A program made the translations under genes and the position numbers. Positions 11,331 to 30,909 of a stretch of 64,000 nt of DNA are shown here, in pieces. This stretch comes from Annona cherimola. Its lineage: Eukaryota; Streptophyta; Magnoliopsida; Magnoliales; Annonaceae. Where the stretch lies: the NCBI GenBank assembly GCA_030490835.1, contig CM059975.1:34318133-34382132 (forward strand). The letters are read 5' to 3'. The stretch's first letter is position 1. Every line of letters begins with the position of its first letter. Below the pieces are notes generated by a model, which saw only the letters and a program-made list of their open reading frames with translations, was not told the DNA's origin and ran no database searches.

Positions 11331-12999
11331 TGGCAGCATGATGATGTGCTTTGTTTCGGGTACGGATAGTTGGTTATCATGCTTTTGAGATTTCTTTATG
11401 CTAATATGTTCATCCACAATTGGCTACGATAGTGCCTATCTTACTGCACTGTCATCTCAGGACAATTGGACCGTCATGGATTTGTATCTATGTCGATTCT
11501 TTATTGATGTCGGATGGCGTTCTCCAGCTTGAAGGCAGACATTTTCATTCTTTCAAGATGACTTTCATAAATGTCTCGTTATGTCACCGAGGTCTTTTCA
11601 ACCCAAGATGAGGGGTTGACAAGTCGCCCCCTTGTCTTCCGAGGACTTGTCACACTTTGGAGCCTCTCGATCTTCTAGCGAGAGGTGGTCTATGCTGAGT
11701 TATTTCTTTTATTATGAGGGGGCATGGTAGACCTGATTCATTTTGACCCTGTCAATTTGAGCTACTTTATCGTTTTATTTAAAATTATTGTTTAATAAAT
11801 GTTTATCTCATGCTTAGTGCTTTACTAAGCGGATAATGATATTTTATGAATTTTTTGGATTAAAAGGCATGTTTATATCATTTACTCAATTTTAATCATG
11901 AATAATCAAAATTTATTTTATACTTATTTATTATCCTTTGTATATAATAATGTTAATATCACATGAATTGGAAGATAAAGAAAGAAAATAGATGTAAACA
12001 CCATTTTGGAATATACCAATTTCAGAATGAATCCCAAATATATTGTTTATGATCATTTATGGATTGTGGAAAAATTTTAATATTTGCCTCAATAATAACA
12101 ATATTAAATTAATTTTCAAGTAATAAATGTGGTTTTATTAATTCTCTATCAAAATTCTAGAAAAAGGAAAACTCTTTTTTAGATGAAATAAAAATCTCGC
12201 TCAATGATACATTTTTTGGGCCAGAGTTTTTTGAAGTTCAATTGAAATAAACAACATTAGTTGGTACTTGCCACAAAACCTTTGAAAAGAGACTCTGGAG
12301 CTTGCTTACTTGACCACTTTATTTTAATATTATAGATCTATTTCATTATTTCATAGTCTAGAGAATCATCATATACTTAAATAATAAAAATATTAAACCA
12401 AAAAAGTAACATAAATCATCCATAGTCTCTTATATATCCATGTATATCTGAATTTTACATTTAATAGGTCTCACTTAATGTAGTGAGGATAGCTGAAAAA
12501 AGGCTACCATAAAACTACGCCTTTAAGATAGGTAATCTAGTTTCACATTGATACTCAAACATAAAATATAAAGAAAAATATCAATAATATTATCCAAAGT
12601 ATCTGTCTGAAAATAAGAGAAACTATGAATTTATAGAAAGAAAAAACCTATGCTAACCACTCATACGCACCTCCATATGCATGTAAAACACTAATCATCC
12701 GTACTTTGTATGTTTTACTAAAAATACTAAAAAATGCAATTTATTATAAATAATAAAGAAAATTGCATAAAACTTCAAAGGCTTAAATTCATGTAGAAAT
12801 GATGAATTTTGACATCAAAACATTCTTAACCAAGTTTCATCTAGTTACCACGTTGATGAACTCGAAAAATATTTTAGTATGCTATGGTCCCATAATTCTT
12901 GCCAGAGCAAAAGTTATGATCAATTGAAGTTCGTGCGCTCATTTATCTTATATAACCCATTCATTTGGATGGAATCGATTTAAGTATCATAATAAAGAT
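11331..12999. other. Gene-free AT-rich stretch
   Basis: Nothing supported. A 63-codon frame at 11420 has no recognisable domain and looks accidental. The local GC-richer patch at 11420-11750 is unexplained. Confidence 0.4.
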
Positions 13000-13490
13000 C
13001 TTACTTTCATTAATATTAATCATGTTGAGTGCTGCTTATATGTAGTTAGATAGAAGCAATTTTATATAATCCTATTTATTTTTCACATTATGTCGATAGA
13101 TGAAAAATCTATTTCATCTATTATATTTAACCTTATTTGTTTAGCTAAAAAACTAAATTACATCTAAATAAAAAATGTGCATGGACCACATTCGCTTGAG
13201 AATATCTATTTATGTGTAAATTATAAAAATGCTTAAATTCATTTACATATATATTAGAATATAATAATACTTTATAGAATCATTTATTAACATAGTAATA
13301 ATGTTTTAGATAGTTTAAATATTAAAAATATAATTTAAAATTAATATTTATAATCAATTTATTTACTACGTTTTTTTAAAAAAAATTTAGATGCAGCCCA
13401 TGCACAATGATATTGGACAAATAATGGTGTTTCTATGATAATATAAATTATGCTTAATATAATGAATGAAGCAGATTTTACATAATTATA
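13000..13490. mobile_element. Old foldback MITE, same family as 25160-25680
   Basis: The centre (TGTGTAAATTATAAAAATGC to TTTATAGAATCATTTATT and AATATTAAAAATATAATTT) aligns along its length with the interior of the MITE at 25160-25680 in the GLR last intron. The arms around the centre are weakly inverted. Diverged; edges approximate. Confidence 0.5.
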
Positions 13491-13596
13491 AAAATGAGAA
13501 AAATGGATAGGGTTATACAGAAATGGGGTTCCATAAACGCTGAACCCAAGTTATAACATATGAAATCACAATCATTAATCGGTGTCAACTGAATGC

Positions 13597-13910
13597 ACAC
13601 GGGTGCATTTCATCTATTTTTTTTATTTTTAAATTTTTTTAATACAACTATTAATCTAGTATATTTAACATGTGTACTAATCTTTACCATTTTGGAGACT
13701 TTTAAATATTTATTTTTTGATTTTTTAAACACAGTGGTATTTTCTTAATTTATGAATTACAAAAATACTACTGATTTTAAAAAATAAAAAATAAATATCT
13801 AAAAGTCTTTAAAAATGATAAAATTGATACACATGTTAAATACGCCTATATTAGTAGTTATATTAAAATTTTCAAAAAATATAAAAAATGAGTTCTTGCA
13901 CCTAGGTGAA
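13597..13910. mobile_element. Old foldback MITE related to the 30219 palindrome
   Basis: Two arms of about 150 bp are inverted copies centred near 13755. The inner arm (CTTTACCATTTT, TTTTTTAAACACAGTGGTA, AAAATACTACTG) is homologous to the inner arm of the near-perfect palindrome at 30219-30637, but the outer ends differ. Confidence 0.65.
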
Positions 13911-14019
13911 CTGGATCAGGGCTCATTATTAATATGTATTTTTTATTTTTTCTTTTTTAAATTTAAGGGACGGATTATACTTTTCATCTAAAAAAAACAA
14001 AGGATATATGATAACTTTT

Positions 14020-14028
14020 ACGTGAGTG
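14020..14028 (+). repeat. Target-site duplication ACGTGAGTG, left
   Basis: Nine bases, repeated exactly at 15411-15419 on the other side of the Pack-MULE. Nine-base duplications are the Mutator-superfamily hallmark. Confidence 0.95.
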
Positions 14029-14256
14029 GGGAAAATTGCGCTATAGACCCTCTAACTATGCGTATTGGCATTTTGGACCCCGATGTTTGCGTATTAGCAT
14101 TTTAGACCCCAAAAAGTTTCGACCTTTGCATTTTACCCCCCGCGCCCTCACGGCGTCAAAAAATCAGCGTCTGGCCGTCTGAAATGACGAATATACCCAT
14201 GACAGAAAAAGTAGAGGTCACGGCACCATACCGGCCGCCTAGAGGAAACTGGAGGT
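14029..14256 (+). repeat. Pack-MULE left TIR, 228 bp
   Basis: Matches the reverse complement of 15183-15410 with about a dozen mismatches by eye and no net indel. The outer half contains a short internal repeat, GCGTATTRGCATTTTRGACCCC-like. Confidence 0.93.
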
Positions 14257-14449
14257 AAAGGTGGTGAGCGGCTTCGGCCACGACATCCCAAAACTGACGT
14301 GCCCATCCGCAGCCGAAGCATCAAGCAGTAGCGCGATGGTGATCAGCATGGGCAGGTACAACACAAACATCCAAGTGAATGTCTCAGAGCAGACGGTGAC
14401 GGTGGATTCAAGAGTGGGTCTTCAGGATTTGATTAATAAGGTGGAGGGA
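14257..14449 (+). pseudogene. Captured fragment of an L-gulonolactone-oxidase-like gene
   Basis: The plus-strand reading frame starting KVVSGFGHDIPKL, then VISMGRYNTNIQVNV, then VTVDSRVGLQDLI, matches the N-terminal FAD-binding (PCMH) region of plant L-gulono-1,4-lactone oxidase family proteins. Those enzymes oxidise L-gulonolactone-type substrates to ascorbate. Only about 64 codons are present: the region before the flavin pocket core, without the rest of the FAD domain or the ALO domain. Similarity begins directly at the TIR edge and stops at about 14449, where an A-rich junction leads into the other fragment. No native start codon is included, so this is a captured piece, not a gene. Confidence 0.8.
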
Positions 14450-14475
14450 AAAAAAAGCCCGAGCTCTTTTTCGAA

Positions 14476-14883
14476 CTAAACCAGCGGCAGAGATGCCTTC
14501 TTGTGCATCCCGACGGCTGCGGGGACGCCGATCTCCCGCAGGGCGTAGACTTCGGGGCCGGTAGCGGTGTCGACGCAGAGCGCTTTGGAGGAGGGCGCGA
14601 GGAAGCCATCGGAGATGAGGTGGTGGAAGACGGAGGAGTAGAAACCGACGGTCCCGCGCCACTGGGGCGTCTTCCAGATGGCCCTGCTCTTGGGAGCAGG
14701 GAGAGGTGCCCCGGCGGCGGCGCGGTTGGTGGCTACGGAGAGGATTACGTAGGCTCCGTTGAAGGCGTCGCAGCAAAAGTTGACGATGTAAACGAATCGG
14801 AGGAGGAGGATGACAACGCCGAAGAAGAGGATGCGTACGAGAAGGTTTCTTACGGAAGAGGGTTTGGGCTCCATGGAAAACAT
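14476..14883 (-). pseudogene. Captured 5' fragment of a plant methyltransferase-like gene
   Basis: The minus-strand frame begins MFSMEPKPSSVRNLLVRILF with a single membrane segment (about residues 12-34) and continues to GTVGFYSSVFHHLISDGFL, SKALCVDTATGPEVYALREI and GMHKKASLPLV, where it meets a stop created at the junction. This resembles the N-terminal half of plant membrane-anchored SAM-dependent methyltransferase-like proteins, up to the first part of the SAM fold. The remaining catalytic domain is missing. The preceding 14884-15182 stretch is probably the captured 5' leader; it also has a 64-codon frame (15159-14965) that I do not recognise. The fragment lies head-on to the lactone-oxidase piece. 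Confidence 0.75.
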
Positions 14884-15182
14884 CGGAATTTGGATTCGGA
14901 ATCAAAATCGCAGATGGGAGGAAGAAGGAGAGAGAGGGATTTCGGGTGACGGTGGTTTTTTGGATTATGTTAGCGGGAGCAGAAGCGAGCAAAGGTGTGA
15001 TTGGCGCCGATGATAGATGAGAAAGGAAGAAGGTACGGGGGTTTCTTGGAGAGTAGAGATTTCCCACCCCAGCCAGCCGGGGTTTGACATCGAGGATGTC
15101 GCTCTTAATCCTAGGCTACGGCCGGGGAAGATTCGACGAACCGTGAATTCGAGATTCATTTAGACATTAAGTTGATTGAGAA

Positions 15183-15410
15183 ACCTCCCGTTTCCTCTAG
15201 GTGGCCGGTCTGGTGCCGTGACCTCTGCTTTTTCTGTCATGGGTATTTTTGTCATTTCAAACGGCCAGACGCTGATTTTTTGACGCCGTGAGGGCGCGAG
15301 GGGTAAAATGCAAAGGTCGAAACTTTTTGGGGTATAAAATGCTAATACGCAAACATCGGGGTCCAAAATGCCAATACGCATAGTTAGAGGGTCTATGACG
15401 CAATTTTCCC
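15183..15410 (-). repeat. Pack-MULE right TIR, 228 bp
   Basis: Inverted partner of 14029-14256, ending GCAATTTTCCC directly before the right-hand copy of the 9-bp duplication. Confidence 0.93.
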
Positions 15411-15419
15411 ACGTGAGTG
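15411..15419 (+). repeat. Target-site duplication ACGTGAGTG, right
   Basis: Exact match to 14020-14028. Confidence 0.95.
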
Positions 15420-17640
15420 TTAGTAAAGGTGTGTAGGACAAGGAATCTGCGATTCAAAATTGCAAAGATACGTAGAGGCACCTCCTCGTTTACCCTTCTT
15501 TTCATCCAAGCAATGCATGTATAATGATCAAATTTACATATTGATCATCATCATTATCATAAACTATTTTCCAACCATATGAAGTGTGCTGCAGGATTCT
15601 GTTCGCCATTTTTGACAGGATAATATATTTTTCAGTAATTTTTAATATTTTCATATCTTATTTAATCAAATTTAGAAATCAATTTAAAAATTTATAGTAC
15701 GTGTAAATTATCCACAAGGATACCCAGCGGGACTCTTTCATTTTCATTTAATCGAACATCTCATAATAGGAAATTTCATCATATACACATGCATTAACTT
15801 TAGCATTTATCCTTAATTTGATTTATCTAGTTTGCTAGGCCCAAATAACCTGTTTAGCCTAACAGTAACATATTTAAATTTAAAGTAGCATTCATATACG
15901 CATCCTTGTTGGACAGTTGGGCTTCCTCATTTTTCATAAATTTTTATAATATAAACATAAAAGTTAATATGCTAGCAGCCTGTATTAACATTAAGATTAA
16001 TAGTTAATTATTAAAGTCTTCATACAGATTAAGAACCACCCATTTATACTTCTATCCACCTTCGGGCATCAAGAAAATGATTTTTATACGTTTAAAGCTC
16101 AAGATTTCAAATTAAAAATTATCCTAATATTAAGATAAATTTCATTAAAAATATACAATGTCAAAAGACGTAGTTTATACTGATTGTCGTATTTCACATA
16201 TGATTTCACATATGTTACCAAGCACATGTCAAATACGTCCAAAAAATTGTCAAAATTTACGGGCTGAAATATTTATCTGGGTCTACATATGTAAAAATAA
16301 ATAAATAAATAAATAAAAATAATTTTTGCCAAATGCCTGCAACAATTTGCATGCGACAAGCCGTATATGATCAGGGGCCTAATATAAACTATATTATACA
16401 CAAAAATTAAATAATATTTGTATATTATGTATTTTATATTGCAATGCGCTCTTATACGAAAGGGGTTGCTTTAAATTTTTTTATTTAAATATATAGGAAT
16501 CGCTTCTATCTTTCTCCCTGTGGAATTTGGTAAATTTTTAATTTTTTTGGTATTTTATGTTAACTTTTTAAAATCATTAATTCCTAGAAATAATGATTTT
16601 CAAAAATAAAATAAAATATCCAATAAATTGAAAAATTATCAAATTTTACGGGTAGAAAAATTGAGGTGTAACACGAATTTTTTTTGGTTAGAAATCAGAA
16701 TAAATTTTACAATCGTTAGTATATGCCACTAATGGTGGCTACACATGATAAACACTCTTTCATATTATTTATATTTATATTTAAACTAATGATTGTCATA
16801 CTTCATGATATTAAAATAAGCGAAAGTTGACTAAGGTAGCTTGGGTACGTTAAACCGATACATGAAATGTCCTTAGTAAGGAGAATTGGACTTATTGAAA
16901 TAAAAGGCAGTAAAAGAATGAAAACAAAGAGAAGAAGATAAAAATTGTAAATAGAAGTAATTAACTAACATACTAAAACGTTAGACATTACCAAAAACGA
17001 GTTTTGATTACCTATACTGTAAGTCACGGTACATTAAGCTGAAAATGGCCCCACATGATCATAAAAACCACACAACATGATATGTGTTGATTATATATAA
17101 GTATGAAATTATTTACGGGAAAATTATATAACAGATAAATTATATTATTTTCTTTTACATTTATGTTTATATTTGTTCGTTTTTTCTTTTTAAAATTTTT
17201 TTTGAATGGATAAATCTTTTTAAGTAATTCATGATATTATTATGCTTTTCATAATTTAATTTAACTATACACTGTTATTGTTATCAAGATAATATTTTCG
17301 TTTGCAATCATTTTAAAGTTTAAATTTGTCAATCTTTTGGATGTAATCGTCTGTCAATCTTAATTCATACGAAAACTTGTCTATCCAAATTTAAACTACA
17401 ACTTCATTTTCATTAATAGAGTGAAGGTTTATGTCTTTTAACTAGTTTAGGATTAAGGTTTAAGTTTTATGAACAAAAGTTAACAAGGTTAAGATTAGAA
17501 TTAAGGGCGTATATGAATTATGGGTTATTTTGAGAATGATATGAGGATTTGAGATAACAAAAGAGTTTTATACACTAAAAATGGTAAAAAGTGTATCATA
17601 GCTATCATTTTCTTTGGAATGTTTTTTTGTTTCCCTAAAA
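15420..17640. other. Gene-free AT-rich stretch with one small MITE
   Basis: No gene supported. It contains a foldback element at about 16495-16672 and a short (AAAT)n tract at 16294-16319. Confidence 0.5.
16495..16672. mobile_element. Small foldback MITE
   Basis: Two arms of about 80 bp are imperfect inverted copies: the left has TTTGGTAAATTTTTAATTTTTT and TTTAAAATCATTA, the right has TAATGATTTTCAAAAATAAAA and AAAATTATCAAATTTTACGGG. Edges approximate, TSD not resolved. Confidence 0.6.
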
Positions 17641-17659
17641 TGGGAGATTCCATTTGAGC

Positions 17660-18630
17660 AGTCCATTTTAGGGGTGTTTGACAACAAGTTAAACTTTTTA
17701 CCTAAAGTTTTTGAATTTAAAACCCTTTACTCTTTATGACTATCATATTTTTTTTTATTTCTTAACGTCTTTCTATATAAACTACTCAACTTTTAATTAT
17801 TTCTACACAATTATTCATACAACTAACCTATCTATTTTAACTTTATTTTTTATTTTTCATCATTATTCTTATCTCATCACATTATTTTCTTTCGTTTTAA
17901 AAACTTTTCATCTAAAGGTATGTTTGACAAATAGTTAAAAAATATTAAGCTAAAACTTTTCAATTTAAGTGTATGTTTGTTTGTTACCCATAAAAAAAAG
18001 TGTATGTTTGTTAAAAAGAAAACTTTTCACCTAAAAATTTTCACTTTATGCACTATTTTTTAATTAGTTCTTCACATGTTTTTATATAAGTTATTTTACT
18101 TTTCAATTATTTTTATACAATTACTTATATAACTAACTTATCTATTTTAACTTTGTTCTCTTTTTTCTTCATCATTACTTCCATTATATCATATCATTTT
18201 TTTTATTTTAAAAAAATTTCAACAAAAGTTTATCACTTCCCAAACACGCTCTAAAACTTTTTATTATTCATAATTATCATATTTTTTAATAATTTCTTCA
18301 CATTTCCCTATTCAACTACCGTACTTGTCAATTATTTTTAAACAACTAACTCCATAATTAACCTATATTTTTTTATTAGTATATTTGCATGCATCTTAAT
18401 TGATATTAAAATTAACTACTGAGATATTCTTAAGTGATTTCAATATGGAGACGACTTTGCTCCAACATCATTAAACTCCTATCATTTATTTTTTTACTCT
18501 TTATTTTTATCCCACCATATCACGTCATTTTTTTAAATTTAACAACTTTTCTACTAAAAATTTTTCATGTAAAATTTTTTAAATTTCCCATACACAAAAG
18601 TTTTATGATTCCCAAAAACACCCTTAATTT
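17660..18630. repeat. Three diverged tandem MITE-like units
   Basis: Units beginning near 17670, 17925 and 18250 share the order GTTTGACAA/GTTTGTT, AACTTTT, TATCATATTTTTT, CAATTATTTNTANACAA, ACTAACYTATCTATTTTAACTTT. The outer ends GGGTGTTTGACAAC and, inverted, GCGTGTTTGGGAAG or GGGTGTTTTTGGG look like the ends of a common plant MITE type. Diverged and nested. Confidence 0.55.
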
Positions 18631-18639
18631 CATGAATAC

Positions 18640-19012
18640 TAGTTGCACCTCAGCTAATTACCGTATCATCTACGCACCCAATCAGACTGATTCTCCAACA
18701 CTACTGTCCATGGCATTTGCTCCTGCAGTGGAATCTTTCCCATCATTCTCCCACGTTTTCCCCGTTTTGTTTTTTGTATTTTTATTTGTGGATGTTAGCT
18801 GCTTGCAACTTGGAAGAAGATGCTCCCACCCATCTGATTTTTATAGAAAAAAATATCATTCTTTTTACTGTTCGTTTCCTGAGTCCTGGTGGCTACTTAC
18901 ACTATCGCTTGCTTCATGTGTATTCTATGGACTTGGGATCTGATCCCAGCTGTTGGATTTCTGATCTTGGAATCATGAGGTGAAAATTAGGTAACCAGGG
19001 GAGGCTTCGCGG
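18640..19012 (+). promoter_or_regulatory. GLR upstream region and probable 5' leader
   Basis: Sequence directly before the GLR start codon, less AT-rich than the MITE region. No TATA box or uORF could be assigned with confidence; the transcription start is not visible. Confidence 0.35.
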
Positions 19013-27726
<8,714 letters not shown>

Positions 27727-27743
27727 AGAAAGTACGCATAAAA

Positions 27744-27770
<27 letters not shown>
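27744..27770 (+). repeat. (CT)n microsatellite in the GLR 3' UTR
   Basis: About 13 CT units starting 18 bp after the stop codon. Confidence 0.9.
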
Positions 27771-27774
<4 letters not shown>

Positions 27775-28150
27775 CTTATTATTAATCTTGACTACACACA
27801 CTTCAGAGAACATCACCATTTTGGCAGTTGGGTTGGCAAAAATAACTATTTACCAGTATATAAACAGTGGATGAGTAAGAATCATATTATTCATTTTTCT
27901 TTCAGAATTTCTTATCTAACACATCGTCCCCACCTATATACTATTTGTAGAAGAAGTCGGAGTCTTAAAGCATTTATTTTTTTTCTCTTTAAAACCCATT
28001 TTCTAAGCTTATAAGCTTGACCTTAACAAAGCATTTTGTAAAATGTGAACTCTAACCTAATTCTATTTCTAAAATTTGGGTCCGATTACCATGTAAGAAA
28101 GAAATTGATTACTTAAAATTGAATAAAATAATTTCAAAGTCTGTGCAGAT

Positions 28151-28294
28151 TGGAGTGACATGGGTTTCACCAATCGTCTATGGATGGAGGCCAAAGCCCT
28201 TTTTGTGGGAATCCAGTGGACAACGGAACATGGATTTAGAAGAATTGAAGTTGAGAGTGATTCACTGGTCCTCATGAACTTTCAAAATGGATGA
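28151..28294 (+). pseudogene. RNase H-like (RVT_3) fragment
   Basis: A 47-codon plus-strand frame reads MEAKALFVGIQW, HGFRRIEVESDSLVLMN and stops. This is the EAxAL…GI and ESDS core of plant RNase H-like proteins, a domain common in non-LTR retroelements and their derivatives. The N-terminal Asp strand and the last catalytic residues are absent. It lies 0.4 kb downstream of the GLR stop and is a remnant. Confidence 0.65.
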
Positions 28295-28519
28295 TAGTTG
28301 TTTCCTCTAGAACATATTCCAGAAGAAATCAGAATATGTTGTAATTTTTTTTGAACTGGCCGCTTTCCATTAACGTTTTGAGAAAAGGTAATCCGTCTGC
28401 CCACAAAAAACAATATTGTAAACTTCTTGTATATTGATTTATCAAATGTATTGGAAGCCTAGGGGCATGCTGGGTCACCTGCCCGTGTTGGGAGGTTGCT
28501 TGGTGGGCACCTGGAGTAC

Positions 28520-28564
<45 letters not shown>

Positions 28565-28566
<2 letters not shown>

Positions 28567-28963
28567 GAGCTGTCACTGCACCGGAACAGCCGTGCAGTGG
28601 CTCCAAAACGGGGCCCACATGATCATAAAATCATGATCTACTCTACCCATTGTATTTAGAATAATGTATTCTATAACCATACCAATTTTCATCCCAATCA
28701 GATATGTATATGGGCCCCATCTGAAAATGGTACAAATCCAACGTGGCCCATCTGAAAATGGTACAAATCCAACGTAATAAAATAGTTTAATGTAAATAAC
28801 AACTTTAAAGTATCTGATTGGGATGAAAATTGGTATGGTTATAGAATACATTATTCTAAATACAATGGGTGGAGTAGATCATGATTTCATGATCATGTGG
28901 GCCTCGTTTTGGGGCCACTGCACGACTGTTCCGGTGCAGTGACGCTGCACCGGAACAGATCCC
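28565..28963. mobile_element. MITE family A, copy 3
   Basis: Ends CTGCACCGGAACAG; centre inverted relative to copies 1 and 2 and with a duplicated CATCTGAAAATGGTACAAAT segment. Confidence 0.85.
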
Positions 28964-28989
28964 TATATATATATATATATATATATATA

Positions 28990-29356
28990 AATCCGATCCT
29001 GTGCAGTCGGACTGCACCGTAATTAAGGTGCAGTCCGCTGTAAAATGGACCCCATACATATTAGATTGTAATGAAACTTTATACACTCATTTATCCATAT
29101 ATAAATCATACTTTAGACGGTTTAGATATTGAAAAAACCACTTTAAACTTGATATTTACATTAAACTATTTTATTACGTTGATTTTGCACCATTTTAAGA
29201 TGAGGACTACACACATGTTGGATTTGGATGAAAATTGGTATGCTAATAAAGTGAACAATTTTAAATACAATGGGTGGAGTGGATTTTCTATTTATGATCA
29301 AGTGGGGCCCACAGTGCATGGATTGCACCGTGTAGTCGCATGCACTGGAATATTTC
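28990..29356. mobile_element. MITE family B
   Basis: Ends GTGCAGTCGGACTGCACC and GCACCGTGTAGTCGCATGCA; interior related to family A and to 24880-25135. Confidence 0.75.
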
Positions 29357-29373
29357 TATATATATATATATAT

Positions 29374-29742
29374 GGATTCTGTTCCAGTGCAGCGTCATTG
29401 CACCGGAACAGCGGTGCGGTGGGCCCAAAATGGGCCCCACATAATCATGAAATCATGATCTACTCCACCAATTGTATTTAGAATAATGTATTCTATTACC
29501 ACACCAATTTTCATCCCAATCAGATAATTTAAAGTTGTTATTTAAATCAAACTATTTTATTACGTTATTTTCATCCTAATCAGATACTTTAAAGTTGTTA
29601 TTTACATCAAACTATTTTATTACGTTGGATTTGTACCATTTTCAGATGGGGCCCATATACATATCTGATTGGGATGAAAATTGGTGTGGTAATAGAATAC
29701 ATTATTCTAAATACAATGGATGGAGTAGATTATGATTTCATG
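29374..29742. mobile_element. MITE family A, copy 4
   Basis: Starts CTGTTCCAGTGCAGCG. The centre contains a duplication of TTTAAAGTTGTTATTTA. The right end is cut at CATGA and runs into (TA)n. Confidence 0.8.
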
Positions 29743-29760
29743 ATATATATATATATATAT

Positions 29761-30172
29761 AGAGATAGAGAGAGAGCTGTTCCGGTGCAGCGTCATATAG
29801 AGAGAGAGAGAGCTGTTCCGGTGCAGTGACGCTGCACCGGAACAGCGGTACAGTGGGCCCAAAATGGGCCCTACATGATCATGAAATCATGATCTACTCC
29901 ACCCATTGTATTTAGAATAATGTATTGTATTACCATACCAATTTTCATTCCAATCAGATATGTATATGGGCCCCATCTGAAAATGGTACAAATCCAATGT
30001 AATAAAATAGTTTGATGTAAATAACAACTTTAAAGTATCTGATTGGGATGAAAATTGATATGGTAATAGAATACATTATTCTAAATACAATGGGTGGAGT
30101 AGATCATGATTTCATGATCATGTGGGGCCCACTGCACGGCTGTTCCGGTGCAGTGATGCTGCACCGGAACAA

Positions 30173-30187
<15 letters not shown>
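29761..30187. mobile_element. MITE family A, copy 5
   Basis: Starts with a duplicated GAGAGAGAGCTGTTCCGGTGC and ends CTGCACCGGAACA before (CT)n(TA)n. Centre in the orientation of copy 3. Confidence 0.85.
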
Positions 30188-30218
<31 letters not shown>

Positions 30219-30221
<3 letters not shown>

Positions 30222-30637
30222 GCATGATCATTTCAGGCCGGCCGCACGGCACTGCTCCGTGCGTCCGGCCTGAAAACCTATTTTTTTTTATTTTTTTTTT
30301 TGATTTTTTTTCATGGGCAAGTAAATCTAGGTGTATTAAATCTATAAAACAAGTTTTACCATTTTTGGATGTTTTTAAGTATTTTTTTTGGATTTTTAAA
30401 CACGGTGGCAGTTTCGTAATTTTTGGATTCCAAAAATTACGAAACTGCCACCGTGTTTAAAAATCCAAAAAAAATACTTAAAAACATCCAAAAATGGTAA
30501 AACTTGTTTTATAGATTTAATACACCTAGATTTACTTGCCCATGAAAAAAAATCAAAAAAAAAAATAAAAAAAAATAGGTTTTCAGGCCGGACGCACGGA
30601 GCAGTGCCGTGCGGCCGGCCTGAAATGATCACCCCTC
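30219..30637. mobile_element. Near-perfect 419-bp palindromic element
   Basis: The two halves are inverted copies around a three-base loop at 30427-30429, with only a handful of differences. Ends are GAGG-TGATCATTTCAGGCC; just inside each end is a second small hairpin (GGCCGCACGG / CCGTGCG). Flanked by (TA)n on both sides. The reading frame of 78 codons on each strand is a by-product of the symmetry, not a gene. Confidence 0.93.
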
Positions 30638-30711
30638 TATATATATATATATATATATAGACACGAAATAATAATTATAGATATTTTGAGGTAACCATCA
30701 TATGTGAAAAA

Positions 30712-30909
30712 GTAAGAATGGAATGCCTTGAATCTTTCATAACTAAGTGAAGATGAATAAATGAAAATAAATGAAAGGTAAGAATGGAATGCCTTGAATC
30801 TTTCATAACTAAGTGAAGATGAATAAATGAAAATAAATGAAAGGTAAGAATGGAATGCCTTGAATCTTTCATAACTAAGTGAAGATGAATAAATGAAAAT
30901 AAATGAAAG
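30712..30909 (+). repeat. Three tandem copies of a 66-bp unit
   Basis: Units start at 30712, 30778 and 30844 with GTAAGAATGGAATGCCTTGA and are virtually identical. A partial start may lie upstream. Because 66 is a multiple of three, an open frame of 22-residue repeats exists on the minus strand, with no sign of being a gene. Confidence 0.93.

Larger units (their letters stand above)
14029..15410. mobile_element. Pack-MULE with two captured gene fragments
   Basis: A 1382-bp element bounded by long terminal inverted repeats that start GGGAAAATTGCG, flanked by a perfect 9-bp duplication. The interior (14257-15182) is far more GC-rich than the flanks and holds coding-like fragments of two unrelated plant genes on opposite strands. 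It has no transposase, so it would need a MULE transposase in trans. The intact ends and duplication say the insertion is not very old. Confidence 0.93.
28523..30658. repeat. String of five MITEs joined by (TA)n tracts
   Basis: (TA)n tracts at about 28523-28564, 28964-28989, 29357-29373, 29743-29760, 30188-30218 and 30638-30658 separate five foldback elements: family A (28565), B (28990), A (29374), A (29761) and the palindrome (30219). No unique sequence lies between them. Confidence 0.85.

Noticed and set aside
14261..14883. Lactone oxidase and methyltransferase as resident genes
   Set aside because: Both are partial, meet head-on, and are enclosed by TIRs and a 9-bp TSD, so they are captured fragments.
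18434..18983. Open frames upstream of the GLR gene (169 and 88 codons)
   Set aside because: Hydrophobic translation of AT-rich MITE-like sequence and leader; no domain, and frames overlap each other.
30224..30632. Identical 78-codon reading frames on both strands
   Set aside because: They arise from palindrome symmetry and low-complexity Phe runs; no domain or codon signal.
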